Source: Typhlomys cinereus
Lineage: Eukaryota; Chordata; Mammalia; Rodentia; Platacanthomyidae
Reading direction: 5' to 3'
DNA: 64,000 nt
Assembly (NCBI GenBank): GCA_023101885.1
Contig: JALPQD010000089.1
Coordinates: forward strand, 6,585,779 to 6,649,778
The notes beneath the pieces are model-generated. The model did not search any database and was not told the origin of the DNA. It saw only the letters and a program-made list of their open reading frames with translations. The translations under genes were made by a program, and so were the position numbers. Shown piece by piece: positions 1 to 10,630 of the stretch; positions within the stretch are counted from its first letter, which is position 1, and the number at the start of each line of letters is the position of its first letter.

Positions 1-614
1 CCCGGTTGCTGGAGCTTTTTGTTTTGGAAGCTATGAGGTACTCATACACGTGACATAGGGCAGGTCGGTTCCTTTCTTTAAGCCTCCAGCTTTCTACTTG
101 TAGAACATGAACGTAGTCATGGTACTGGATGGAGACCATCCAGTGCTGGGGGGCGGAGCCGAGTGCTTTCATGGTCTCCCCGAAGAAGGAAAGAGTCAAA
201 CTCATGGGGTCAGAGTAGGACTTTCCCAAGGAGCTCTGTCTGCTTCTCTGATAGGCGACGTGCTGGTCCCCGTGTCCCGGCTCTGTGGTTGCTGAGGATG
301 GAGCAAGAGAACAGGGAGGCGGAGCCTGCAGGCTTGGGGGTGCAGAGGTGAGTTGTAGCAATAACAGAGAGGGGGGTGTTGGGCCAGGGCCAGGGTCGAG
401 GATACTGATGGCGGATAATCAAAGGCCCATCTGTCCAAAGAGCCTTGAGCTAAAACTCTGGCCATGACTGGACAGGCTCACCTGTGTCGTCCTGGATAGA
501 AGCCCTCCTTCCCCCCACACTAATGCATGGAACATGGCTAGTGCCATGAGGAGCTTAGTGCAATTTGATGTTAGCAACTTTACTAAGATATAACTCACAA
601 GCATACAACTGCTG
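1..614. other. Unique sequence, no gene seen
   Basis: I see no recognisable gene or repeat. The short open frames overlap each other on both strands and resemble nothing known. A short (TG) run near 615 begins the next SINE. Confidence 0.6.
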
Positions 615-924
615 TGTGTGTGTGTGTGTTTGTGTGTGCAATTCCACTTGTGTGCAGATATGTGCGTATGTAAGACACCAGAGGTCAACGCCAGGTGTTC
701 TTCCAGAACCACTGTCCACCTCGTTGTTTGAGAGTCATTGATTTTGGGGGTTCATTGATTAGACTGGCTGGCCAGCAAGCCCTAGCTTGCTGCCCGTCTC
801 CTCTTCTGGGATTTCAGGTGTGCGCCTCCACATCTGACTTTTTTACATGGGTTCTGGGAATCAAACTTACGTCCCCTGCTTGTGTGGCAAGCACTCTACC
901 TACTGAACCATCTCGTCAGCCCCA
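615..924 (-). mobile_element. B3-like tRNA-derived SINE, minus strand
   Basis: The element runs from a (TG)n tail at 615-640 to a tRNA-like head whose complement is near 905-924 ('gaaccatctcgtcagcccc'). The B box appears in reverse near 850-870 ('gggaatcaaac'). The body matches the rodent B3 layout and is heavily mutated, so the copy is old. Confidence 0.7.
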
Positions 925-1100
925 GCCATCCCCTTTAAAGTAGACCACCCAGTGGCTCTTGGCAACCAGCACCACCAGGGAGTTTTAGAACATGTTTGTT
1001 ACTCCAAGAAATGGCCCTGCCCCATGTAGCCCTAGCCTTCCCCAACCCTAGGCAGCCAGCACTGTGCTTTCTGTCTGTGGCATTTTCTATCCTGGACAAT

Positions 1101-1382
1101 CGTGTGTGTGTGTGTGTGTGTGTCTGTCTGTCTGTCTGTCTGTCTGACTCAGAGGGCACTGTGTGTGCCTGTGGAGGCCCAAGAATGACTTCAGGAATCA
1201 CACTGGATAGTTCTACCTTCCCTTTGCTTTTGTTCTGGAGTTTCCCAGACCCCACCTTCCAGAGCCAGAAGCCCAGGCCACCGCCATTTCCACTTGGAGT
1301 TTTTATATGAGATCGAGATTTGAACTCAGGACCTTCCGCTTGCATGGTAGAGGCTTAACCGCCGAGCCATCTCTCCATCCCC
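1101..1382 (-). mobile_element. SINE-A copy, minus strand
   Basis: It starts with a (TG)n(TCTG)n tail at 1103-1148. It then shows the body motif 'cactgtgtgtgcctgtggag', typical of every minus copy in the window, and ends in the complement of the head ('gccatctctccatcccc'). This is the same family as the copies at 2888 and 10631 but more diverged. Confidence 0.8.
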
Positions 1383-1394
1383 ATTTTACATGAA

Positions 1395-1530
1395 CAGAAA
1401 CCTACAGGATGCAGACTTTTGTGATCGTGATTTCTTTCACTTAACATATTTTTAAGACCTGTTACTATGCGTCAGCTTTCTGTTCCTTTTTATGCCTGAT
1501 AATCATCCCTTGCACGGGTGAATTGCATCC
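1395..1530 (-). mobile_element. Possible old L1 3' end
   Basis: The phrase 'gatttctttcacttaacat' followed by 'gttcctttttatgcctgata' resembles the reverse complement of ancient mammalian L1 3' ends, which encode part of the ORF2/3' UTR junction. The match is from memory and the copy is degraded. Confidence 0.3.
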
Positions 1531-1922
1531 TGTCTCTAGTCCGTCCTGGCTGCTGGTCACCATATTGGGTAGGTCTGTCTGGACAGTGAGAGGTATGGAG
1601 TCAACCAACGGAGAGATTGTGGCCAAGACAGGCCGGAGAGACCCCAACCTGGTCCCTTCCCAGCACATGATCTACACACCGTACACCCGCAAACTGCAGT
1701 GTAACCCCACCTGGCCCTGGATTCATTCTTTCCCACCCTTCAAAGCTCTGTCTCAGGGTTCTTTGCCTATGCCAGATGGTGTCCTGGGACCGTGCTGTCT
1801 TCCCCTGACCTCCGGAGGTGAGACACTCTTTCCTGAGCATCAGAGTCCCTGTCGTCCCGACAGATCAATCCATACATCGCTGCCACAGTTAGATACCGGT
1901 GCTATCTTGGCTGCTGAGACTC
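1531..1922. other. Unique sequence, no gene seen
   Basis: An open frame of 135 codons on the plus strand (1523-1930) overlaps a 79-codon minus frame. Neither resembles a known protein, and I treat both as chance. Confidence 0.5.
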
Positions 1923-2333
1923 TTAGTTAGGGCACAGTCATAAGAAATCGGTAGCCGAGTTAAGCCTGAACAAGCTTGCAGGACACTGTCTAGTTGGGAG
2001 GCAGGAAGGAGCCGGTCCACTGGTAGGTGGGAGGCAGGTCCACTGATAGGTGGGCTAGTCTCTTGTCGGGTGGATAAGATGGAGGAAACTCGTTAATAAA
2101 ATTGGCATCCTGGGTGTACTTGGTCAGACATGTTGGTCTGGCAAACGAGGGGTTCCCTCTCAGCGGTCCTGTGGATTCGGTGTGACCAGTTCCCTTTGCC
2201 CTGGGTATTGGTGTGGGTTCTCCTGCCAATCTGGACAAGGAACTGTAACAGGACAGCCACAAACCAAAATAAAAAACCTTGATCCCCTAAGCCCTTTGGT
2301 CACGAATTTATCAGCCACATGAAGAATAACTGC
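1923..2333 (+). mobile_element. ORR1-like MaLR solo LTR, decayed
   Basis: It aligns by eye with the better preserved LTR at 30627-31034. Shared blocks are the 'gataagatggaggaa' segment, 'cttggtcagacatgttggtctggc', the 'ggactaagaactgtaac' region (here 'ggacaaggaactgtaac') and the closing 'atttatcagc'. It contains an internal duplication of a 'ggtccactg' unit at about 2014-2050. The ends are degenerate and I see no target duplication. Confidence 0.65.
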
Positions 2334-2873
2334 AGTAATTGCTGATTGGTCTGTGACTCCTGCAGCAAACTGGACATGTCCTCTGGCTGCGTCAAGGCAG
2401 AACCTGGTCTTTGGAGGGCTGGGGAGCTGTGTGAAGAGAAGGAGCAAGAGAATGTCCTCTGTGTGCAGAAGAGTCTAGTGTGTAATTTAGAAGACCACGA
2501 GACGGTTGGGAGGGTGTCAATGTGCTCTGCTGAGCTGGGCACTGAAAGTTTCCAGGGTGCATTAGTTGCATTTCTGTGAAAGGGCTCCTTTGGCTCGCAG
2601 TTCAAAGATGCAGTTTATCAGGTTGGGGAAGTCACTGCGGCAGGAGCAGGAGGCAGCAGGTCACATGACTTCTGCAGTCAGGAAGCAGGGGGACATGGGA
2701 GGTGACGGCTGCTGTTCAGCTGCTTTCTTCGTCCCATGTGGTCTGGGACCCAGAGAATGGAGTTTGCCTGCTTTTAGGGCAGGTCTACACGCCTCCAGTG
2801 ACTCAATCAAGATAACATCGCACATCCCAGGTGATTCTGGATTCCAGCAGGTTGACAACTGAGGGCGACACAA
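2334..2873. other. Unique sequence, no gene seen
   Basis: Moderately GC-rich sequence with no repeat or exon signal that I can support. The last 14 bases (2874-2887) form the left target duplication of the next SINE. Confidence 0.5.
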
Positions 2874-2887
2874 AAAACATGGTTACT

Positions 2888-3101
2888 GGGCTGGAGACGT
2901 GGCTCAGGGGTTAAGCCTCCGCCTTGCAGGCGGAAGGTCCCGAGTTCGGATCCCAGATCCCACGTATAGACGCCAGGCGGAAGCGGGGGCGGCCTGCGCT
3001 TCTGGTCCTGGTAGGGCGGAGCCTGTGAATCCTGGGGCAGAAGGAGGTGGAGGCGTCCATGGTGGTTCGCGAATTCGTCCGTGGTTCTACACAGACACAC
3101 A

Positions 3102-3142
<41 letters not shown>

Positions 3143-3196
3143 ATGTGCACAGTTGAATAAATAATAATAATAATAAAAAAATTAAAAAAACAAAAC
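2888..3196 (+). mobile_element. Young SINE-A copy with target duplication
   Basis: A full-length tRNA-derived SINE. The head has A-box-like 'tggctcaggggttaag' and B-box-like 'gagttcggatccc', then a GC-rich body, a (CA)n tail at 3090-3145 and an A/T-rich end built on 'gaataaataataat'. It is flanked by a perfect 14-bp duplication, 'aaaacatggttact', at 2874-2887 and 3197-3210. It differs from the copy at 10631 at only a handful of sites, mostly C/T, so both inserted recently. Transcription would be by Pol III from the internal promoter. Confidence 0.93.
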
Positions 3197-3210
3197 AAAA
3201 CATGGTTACT

Positions 3211-3884
3211 GCACCTGCCTTCTGAGCAGACCACATCTCTGTGGCTGGGCTCACGGAAGGAGAGGCATAGGATGCTAAGAGGGGCAGGGCGCCCACGGGC
3301 TGGGCTCCCTTCTGTGAGCGACGCAGGTGCTTCCACTGCGGACCTGGGAGAAACTGCCAAGCAGCGAAACCCACAGGCGCCTTGATGGTGGACGTGCTGC
3401 TTCCAGAACCGTGAGCATCTGATGAGCGCCGGCTGCTTCAGCCGCCAGGGTCCGGGGCTCGGTCACCGCAGCCTGTGCTGACTGCACCTCCTCCTCCTCC
3501 TCCACACCTGGTGTGGCCCCGTTGGGCGTCTCTCCTCTCGAAGCTTTCCATCTAGATCCTTCTCCTCTGGCCCCAGGCTGGGAGCTGAGGAAGTTTGCAA
3601 AAACTTTCAAAAAGGCTGTCGTGCTGGGCGCTCATTGAAGGATGCTGCTGTGTCAAGAATCGAGGCAGTCTGGGTCCATTTAGAATTTCCTGATGGGTTA
3701 AAGCAGCCGAAAAGGTCTGGGCTTTTGGCTAAAAATGGAAAGTTTCTTGCTGTGGTGAATTCAGTGCTACATAGGACTTCGTTTCATGATGCAAGGAGGG
3801 AGGGGGTGGCAGAATCTTCCGGGAGACTCGTCAGCAGCTGTTTTGATTGGTGGGCTTTCTCTACTTAAATGGGCAGGGGGACGA
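3211..3884. other. Unique GC-rich sequence, no gene seen
   Basis: A (CTC)n stretch at about 3487-3503 is the only simple repeat. No splice-bounded coding frame can be supported. Confidence 0.5.
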
Positions 3885-4215
3885 CCCACCATTAATTTAT
3901 GCATCATGGAAAGCAATCATTTGAGCTATGCTTTTCTTTATTAAGTGAGTTTTTTCATTTGTTAAGCAATTGCATTTGGGGGCTACCAAATGCTCAATTT
4001 CCACCACACTAATTAAACCAGCACAGGTGAACCCCGGTGGTTGTCTGGACGGGGAATCATGCGCGCTGTAATCTGTTCCTCTTTTATGAGCTAATCAGCT
4101 TTGCTCAGTTAAGATTTCTTTGTGTTTCACTGAATTTAATAATACCTTTCATTAAGACTCAGCTCTGTGTGCTACTGAAATTTTACCTTTCATTATTTCT
4201 GGGCGCCCATGAGCG
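3885..4215. promoter_or_regulatory. Candidate conserved non-coding element
   Basis: A sharply AT-rich block (AT-rich on both flanks of an E-box, 'caggtg' at 4024) inside GC-rich DNA. It is not related to any repeat seen here. Homeodomain-type cores include 'taatta' at 4010-4015, plus 'ttaagcaattgca' near 3963. Such blocks are often developmental enhancers. The call rests on composition and motif density only. Confidence 0.35.
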
Positions 4216-4424
4216 CCAGTGAGTGGCTTCAGCCCCCCTCACCCCGGGACTGCCCATCTAAGCCAATGCCCAGCACCCGTCCAGAAGGACCGGTCAGCCC
4301 AAGGCTCCGCCCACCTTCCGGCTCTGGAGGTCAAGCGCAGGGAGTAGGCTGGGTGGGAGGCGATGCTGGGGGCAACACATAGAAACGGTGGAAACCAGAA
4401 TCCCCAGCAAGTGTCAGGTCTCCC

Positions 4425-4530
4425 CTGCGATGTCTGCGCTGCTTTTTCCCTGATCAGGCCTCAGTTTTTCCATCAGGAAAATGGACCTGGTGACAAGATT
4501 CCTTCCTGACAAGATTTTACATAAAGGAAG
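4425..4530 (-). mobile_element. MIR fragment, minus strand
   Basis: The stretch 'cctcagtttttccatcagga' followed by 'aaaatgga' matches the well-known antisense MIR core. MIR is an ancient tRNA-derived mammalian SINE. Confidence 0.6.
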
Positions 4531-5133
4531 AAAATATGGATCCAGTGGGCTCTGCAGCGGGTGGGATGCTGATCACGTGCAGGGCGGGTCCTGGGACAGA
4601 AGGAGGGTCCGCCTCCTGGTTCCCTTCTCAACAGCCCGGATGGGTCCCCAAAGACCTCATAACCCCCGTGTCACCCCGAGCTCAGCCTCCGCGGCGACTC
4701 AATGCTGGGAGGGTGTTGGGAGGGCCCTGCTGATGCTGCCACACTTCCCGGACCTGAAGAAAGAAGTCTGGGACTTGGGGCTGCAGCGAGACCCCCCGGC
4801 CCACGCTGCGTTGCTCTGACTTTCTCCAGGAAAGAGAAACGCAGTTGGCTAAATGCCAGTTTGGAGTTGGGGAGAGCCCTGGAGGGGAGTACGCTGTGGA
4901 ATGGCCAGTGTCTGGGATAGAGAGGGGCTGTGGGGCAGGTGGGATTCTAGAATGTACCGGGGTCGTGGAGCGGGTGGGGCTTGAAGTGGGTAACTCTAGA
5001 ATGGTGTGGGGTTCTGGGGTGACCGGGGCTGTGGAGTAGCCCAAGACCCATGGAAGCCGTTTGCTTTCAGGGTCGCAGTGCACTGGGAAATCGTATAAAA
5101 TAGTTGAGGGAAACTCCTAGAAATGTTTTACAA
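4531..5133. other. Unique GC-rich sequence with weak G-rich repetition
   Basis: At 4860-5040, degenerate repeats of a 'ctgtggaatggc / ctagaatg / ggggctgtgg' motif occur. Two overlapping plus frames and one minus frame of 60-133 codons are not recognisable. Confidence 0.45.
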
Positions 5134-5385
5134 GGCTGGAGGATTGGCTCAGTGATTAAGTAAAGCCTTTGCCTTGTAAGCAAAAGGAACTGAGTTCAGA
5201 TCCACAGATCCCACGTAAAAATGCCAGGCAAAGAATGGCAGGGAGCTGTTAAGTCCAGCCCTAGAAGGGGGAGCCTGGGGGACCTTCAGAGCAAAGCAAC
5301 AGAGGTGAAACCATCCAGGATGATCCCCAAAGTCATCCTTAGGCCTCTAGGTGTACACACACTCAAGTGCCCACTGGACCCCCCT

Positions 5386-5419
<34 letters not shown>

Positions 5420-5420
5420 T
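5134..5420 (+). mobile_element. SINE-A copy, plus strand
   Basis: The head 'ggctggaggattggctcagt' is followed by the B-box-like 'gagttcagatcc', the characteristic 'gaccttcagagcaaagcaac' and 'atccaggatgatccccaaag' body phrases, and a (CA)n tail at 5390-5416. It is more diverged than the copies at 2888 and 10631. Confidence 0.85.
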
Positions 5421-6054
5421 GCACGTTACTGTTAACATTGCTAGGGAGGTGGGCATCACAAGCTCCGCCCCTCCCCGGGAATCTGTGCTAGTGTTAGTGG
5501 CGGCTAGAGGAGTGAAAGACATTTTCTTCGGTGGTGTGACCACTAGTAAGGCGCCCAAGCGCCTGTGAATAACCCTTCACCCACACATCTAAAGATGTTC
5601 AAATTAAACTCACTTTTCACACACACACATATACACACGCACACACACACATGCACTCACCCACATGCATGTATGCATGCACGCATATACACACAGACAC
5701 AGACACGGACATGGACACAAAAGTAGGAGTGGAATACAGCTGGAAAGAAAAGGGGGTCAATGGAAGTAGGAGGGGATCATGGGGGTGCAATGGGTGGTGA
5801 ATATGGCCAAAATACATGTAAGAAAATATCACGAGATCTATTGCTACATGCAATTAATAGATGACAATAACTTTTTCCTTTAGCATGTCTCTTCATTGCA
5901 AAATGAATGTATTTTTATTTTCTTAATTGCAAAGGCGCCAGAGCCCAATATTTGCATCCTCAACTCCTGTTTACCTGAAGGCATTTTACCTTTATCACCT
6001 GTATTACCAGGTGTCCCTTGCCAGTGGCTGTGCAGCAAATCACAACAATGTGGT
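5421..6054. other. Unique sequence with CA/CG-type simple repeat
   Basis: An alternating purine-pyrimidine run built on 'cacaca' and 'catgca' spans 5618-5700 and could adopt Z-DNA. The rest is unique with no gene seen. Confidence 0.5.
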
Positions 6055-6225
6055 TGCTGCGACCACAGCTTCTTAAACTGGGGTCATGACCCCATGCAGA
6101 GGTGCACAACTGAATGTGAGGGCCACAAAAAACTGCAAGGTTTCTGAACACACGGTGACCACAAATGAATTCAAGATCAAAAGCATAATGAGTCAGCCAT
6201 GTTTCTGCGGAGGTCACTTGTGTCA
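6055..6225. mobile_element. Possible hAT-type DNA transposon relic
   Basis: The phrase 'cttaaactggggtcatgacc' followed by 'ccacaaatgaattcaagatc' and 'agcataatgagtcagc' resembles an old non-autonomous hAT (Charlie-like) element. The recognition is by memory. No intact terminal inverted repeats are visible. Confidence 0.35.
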
Positions 6226-6538
6226 TGTGACTTCTCTGCGGCCTTGGTTCTAAACACATATGTACAGGCTCTGCCCTGCGGATGCCCTCAGGACACATGG
6301 GTGTGCACGTGTATACACCAACAAACCGCCTGAAACACCTCCATTCAGACTTGAGACTATTGTAAGTTGTGAATTGCAGTGTTGCTTTTTTTCCCTATAA
6401 ATACAAAGCTTGCTGATCTTTACAGAAATGAAATGACTTCATTATGGAAAACAAAGACAAATATTTTCCTATCATGGTTCCTCAGTATGTAAGTATCCAA
6501 TTAGTGTATCTTTGGGCTGCATTGTATTAGACTGTTTG
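6226..6538. other. Unique AT-rich sequence, no gene seen
   Basis: No repeat recognised. The last two bases (6539-6540) begin the left target duplication of the following SINE. Confidence 0.5.
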
Positions 6539-6558
6539 ATTTTAAAAATTGAGCTTGA

Positions 6559-6799
6559 GGGCTGGAGAGATGGCTCAGGGGTTAAGACTCTGCCTCACAA
6601 GCAGAGGGTACTGGGTTCAGATCCCAGTTCCCATGTAAAATCACTTGGCAGAAACAGCGGTGTCCTATACTTCCAGCCCTGGTGGGTGGAGCCTGGAACT
6701 CCTAAAGAGAAGCACAAAGGATGTAGAAGCAATCCAGGATGATTCCTGAAGTCACCCTATGTCCTTCATAGGGACACACAATGCACACACACACACACA
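6559..6799 (+). mobile_element. SINE-A copy with target duplication
   Basis: The standard head is 'gggctggagagatggctcag'. The (CA)n tail ends at 6799. It is flanked by 'attttaaaaattgagctt' at 6539-6556 and 'attttaaaaatcaagctt' at 6800-6817, an 18-bp duplication with two transitions. Confidence 0.92.
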
Positions 6800-6817
6800 A
6801 TTTTAAAAATCAAGCTT

Positions 6818-7180
6818 AAGTTTCATAAAAAGAAGATTATTAAATTAATTTTTATTTGGGATTAAGATAGAACTTTCAAACACAGCCCTGAAAAACATAC
6901 TTCTACCATTTTGTACTCTATGAGAAGAAGCATTCTTAGCACTGATGACTATAAAACCAAAATATTGAAAACTGTTGACGCTCAGGAGCCTACGGTATCA
7001 AACATTCAGCCAAGATTTAATTCTTTATGTAAAGATAAACAAGCGCATCTACCTCATTAGTATGCAAATTTGTTTCATGTTTAATAAGTGGCAAAGTTAT
7101 ATGTAAACCAAAAATTGTTTTAAAAGAAGTCTCTTTATGATATCATCAGCAAATACTTGACTTATGTGCTTGTTTTTTAT
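6818..7180. promoter_or_regulatory. Candidate conserved non-coding element with octamer site
   Basis: AT-rich unique DNA between two SINEs. It carries a perfect octamer 'atgcaaat' at 7072-7079, the core recognised by POU factors, beside 'cattag' and 'ttaattt' homeodomain-type cores. No repeat similarity is seen. Function is inferred only from motif content. Confidence 0.35.
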
Positions 7181-7506
7181 GTGTGATATTGTATATGTGT
7201 ACATACATATGGATGTGATGCGTGAACACCAGTGTGTGCTGTGTGCGTGTGTATGTGGAGGCCAGAGGTTGGCAGGGGATGTCCTATCAGTTGCTCTCCA
7301 TCCTGTTTCTTGTCATCTTTCACTGGCCTGGAGCTTGCTGAGTACACTAGACTGGCTGGTCAACAAACTTTGGGGGCTGCCTTGTCCTCGCTTTCCAGCT
7401 CTGGGATTACAAGATTCGTGCTGCACCCAGCTTTTACATGGGTGCTGGGGATTTGAACTTGAGTCTTCATGCATGCACGGCAAATACTTTACTGAGTCAT
7501 CCAGGC
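7181..7506 (-). mobile_element. B3-like SINE, minus strand
   Basis: From the 'tg'-rich tail (7190-7258) it runs through 'tggaggccagaggttggcag', the antisense B3 tail-proximal phrase, to the complement of the head near 7480-7506. The middle 'agctctgggattacaag' matches other B3 copies. Confidence 0.75.
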
Positions 7507-8080
7507 CTGAAATGCCCTTCTATATGCCTGGGGTTGTGTAATAAGTTCTTGGGGTCTTAAGTGCCAGAAGCTGGGGAAGCCCTGGCTTAACCAGCTCACG
7601 TTTGTCAGGTCAGTTTCCAGGGTCTGGGTGTGGTCCGGCCAGGTCCTCCCCTCTGGTCGCAGAGCACCACGGCCACGCGGCCACGGCAGGTCTCGTGGTC
7701 CTCTCTGGGGCTCGGGACGCAAAATCCATTTCCTGGAAGCTATAAACTTACTGAAACCTGATTCTTCGTTAAGCCGAGAGCGCAACTCTGATCTCCGAGA
7801 ATGTCCTAAGCATCTCTTCAAGCACACCTGGTTAGGGAAGGCCCACCTGGAGATCCTGTCAATCAACTTAGAGTCAGAGCAACGAGAGGTCTTCACTTTT
7901 CCAGATGAGCTGGAAATGGGACTGGCACCTGTCATATTCACTGTCCTTGAACACTCAAGGGGACAAACGCAAGGGAGAAACAAGGATTGTGGGACCATCG
8001 GGGAATTCTACCTACTTCATACACTGTGCTGTGTTTCTAGGCATTCTTCATAGCAAATGATAAATATATAGATGAATAGA
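7507..8080. other. Unique sequence; overlapping open frames not recognised
   Basis: A plus frame of 141 codons (7628-8053) lies opposite a minus frame of 169 codons (7489-7998). Opposed open frames in GC-rich DNA usually reflect stop-codon scarcity. Neither translation shows a domain I know, and there is no start context, splice pattern or poly(A) signal to support a gene. Confidence 0.5.
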
Positions 8081-8275
8081 GGCTAGAGAGATATGTAGAT
8101 TGACAAAAATAGGTACATAAATAGATGATAAATGGAGGGAAGATGATAGATGATAGATAATAGGGCAATATATGATAGTTGGATTAGATAATACATAGAT
8201 AAATATATGCTAGATAGCAAATGGATAGCTGGATGATAGACAGATACATACATACATACAAACATAAATTCATAG
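8081..8275. repeat. Imperfect GATA microsatellite
   Basis: Degenerate repetition of 'gata', 'gatg' and 'aaat' units ends in (CATA)4. It has decayed from a longer tetranucleotide array. Confidence 0.7.
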
Positions 8276-8310
8276 ATGACTGATAGGAAGAAAAAAGTGA
8301 AAGGAAGTTT

Positions 8311-8342
8311 TATTTAGTAGTGTCCCATGACACTACTAAATA
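8311..8342. repeat. Perfect 14-bp inverted repeat with 4-base loop
   Basis: The arms at 8311-8324 and 8329-8342 ('tatttagtagtgtc' and its complement) pair without mismatch around the loop 'ccat'. The hairpin would be stable as DNA cruciform or RNA. No element termini are seen at its ends. Confidence 0.8.
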
Positions 8343-8979
8343 TTCTACACTAGTAGTCACGGGATTTTTTGTTTTACCTTCTCCTCTGTGGTTGGACATG
8401 AATTAAGCTTCTTCCCAGTTCTCTACTATTAAAAAAGTCACACAAAATAAGCAGATCTACACCATGGGCTCTGTGTCTCTGCATGGCTGATGCTCCATGG
8501 GAACTAGTTTCATTGAGAAATGCAGACATTTTGTATTTTATAAATGTCCTCAAGCCTTTGTGACATCTGAATGCAAGACTTGACTTTGATTCAAAACTTC
8601 GGTTCCCTGCAGAGTGGAAATAGCTCTTGCTATAATCTGCATATATAATTTGCAACTTGCCTGTTGATAAAATGCAACTGGGTGATTTCAGAAGCTCTTT
8701 TTCATGTCATTCCACTTTTATGATCACTTATTCTGTCCTCGTGGCACAACCCTCCTTGATGTCCTGGGTTATACATTCGCCCACTCACTTCAGATGCCGG
8801 GACAGAGATGCCGGCTGCATACATCGCCTCTTTCAGACCCGCCCACACCTATCTTCATGCCCACACACTCATCCCAGCAGTCCAGAAGGAACATTTTCAA
8901 TGTGATAAAGCACATCTACAGTAAGTCCACAGTTGATGCTATATTCAAACCTTGAAAAGTTGAATATTTCATCCCTGTA
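8343..8979. other. Unique AT-rich sequence, possible conserved block
   Basis: No gene or repeat. The part from about 8460 to 8760 has evenly mixed AT-rich words without simple repeats, and might be conserved. I cannot test this. Confidence 0.35.
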
Positions 8980-9862
8980 ATCAGCAATAATTCTATTTAG
9001 TCTCCTAGTTGATATCTGAGTCAATGCAATAAGACAAGAATAAGAAATAATAGTCACCTGGGTTGAAATAAATGAGGAAATACTGCTTTATTTGCAAATA
9101 AGATGTCTATGTGGAAAAATCCAGTGAAATCTGCAAAAATGCTATAGAATCCGTAAGTTCTTACAAAGGTCTGTGAAGCTACAAGCTCCACAAAAAAAAA
9201 AAAAAAAATCAGTTCTGCTTCTATTTACTGGTCACAAGCATCAGAAATGGAAATATACAAATACACTTAGACAATAGCATAAAGAAAGAAATTCTTAGAG
9301 ATAAAGTTGTAAAAGACTTGTGTATGGAAAACTGTCAAGAATTGCTGAGGTGAAAGAAGCCCTAAATAGATGGAGAAGTACACTATTTACATGGATCAGC
9401 TAAGATATCAACTCCCTCCACATTGGTTAGTAAATTAAGTATAATCCAAATCAACCCCTGGGCAAGTTTTTTTTTTTTTTTTAAGCTCATACAAATTAGA
9501 AAACTGATTCTGAAATTCTTGTGAAAGCTCAAAAGACCTGGTACAATCAAACGCACTTTGCAAAGCAGAGCAAGACTGAGAGGTTCACACTGCTGATCTG
9601 AAGACTCGCTGCACAGAGCTGTCGTGGTCAACCAGTGGGAGCTTTGGCACAGCGGTCGGAGTAGAGCAGAGGAATGACGAATGAGCCCATATATGCACGA
9701 AAAATGATTTCAAACCATGACACGAGCACAGTCATATGCAGATAGAGCATTTGCTTACAAACCTGGCAACCTGAGTTATATCCCCAGAAGCCACATGATA
9801 GAAAGAGAAAGAGGAAAATTACTTCAGAAAGCTCTAGTTGCCACCCATGTCTATGGCACGCG

Positions 9863-9895
<33 letters not shown>

Positions 9896-10430
9896 AAATA
9901 TTTTTAAATGTAATTTCACACATGATGCTAGAGTAATTTGGATAGTCATATGCAAAATCTGAACTCTAAACTGAATCTCATGCCACATATAAGCATTAAC
10001 TCGAATGGATCTTGAACCCAAATGTGAAATTGAAAATTATAGAACATCAGAGACTTTTGTAACTGGATTGAACAAAGGCTCAGCTATGACATCCAAAGCA
10101 TGATCCACGAAGAACCTGTTGATCAACTGGACTTCCTCCCATTTTAGTTTCTACTCTTCAAAACACACTGATAGAGACATGAAAAGATAAGCCACACACT
10201 GGGAAATGCATTTCAGAGCATGTTAGCAGGGTTTAACAACCCCCCAAATAAATGTGTAAAAAGTTAGAGGTAACACATCCAGGAGAATATGCAAACAGAA
10301 ATGTCCATACTAAAAGGTGCCGAGAATCACTAATCATCTGAGACAAAGCAAATTAAAACCCATGGTGAGATAGCCTTGTACTTCTTACCATGGCTAAATA
10401 AAAGTGACTGAGCATACTAAGAATTGGCAG
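8980..10430 (+). pseudogene. L1 ORF2 relic (reverse transcriptase to C-terminus)
   Basis: Ancient LINE-1 sequence in sense orientation. By eye the order follows L1 ORF2: the region around the reverse transcriptase catalytic loop (near 9085-9100, where the usual acidic pair is no longer encoded), the 'ctaaatagatggagaagtac' and 'atggatcagc' block (9362-9400), and the C-terminal 'actaatcatctgagacaaag' / 'caaattaaaacccatggtga' block (10330-10366). Frameshifts and stops break the frame throughout. A B2 SINE interrupts it at 9715-9900. The element is dead. Confidence 0.75.
9715..9900 (+). mobile_element. B2-like SINE inside the L1 relic
   Basis: The decayed head 'gcatttgcttacaaacctgg' and the B-box region near 9770 are followed by 'gccacatgatagaaagagaa' and a (CT)n tail at 9865-9897. 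It is nested in L1 ORF2, so it is younger than that L1. Confidence 0.65.
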
Positions 10431-10630
10431 ACATGTAGATCTTTATTTTGCAAGACAGAGTCTCTCCTTAGCTAGAAACTCACCCAGCAAGCTAGGCTGC
10501 TGCTTAGCATACTGACCACCTTACATACTTACTATTTGCTTGTGGTAAGGATATTTAAGAGCCGCTCCGTTGGCGACTTTGACCCCACACACATCACTGA
10601 CTGTGCTGTGCAATAAAAGCCATGGTTCCT

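Noticed and set aside
2888..3196. Functional tRNA gene
   Set aside because: A- and B-box-like motifs are present, but the cloverleaf and anticodon stem are lost and a (CA)n tail follows. It is a SINE.
5618..5700. Promoter-like CpG cluster
   Set aside because: The CpGs belong to a CA/CG simple repeat.
7489..8053. Opposed 141- and 169-codon frames
   Set aside because: Both strands open over the same stretch with no family resemblance suggests chance.
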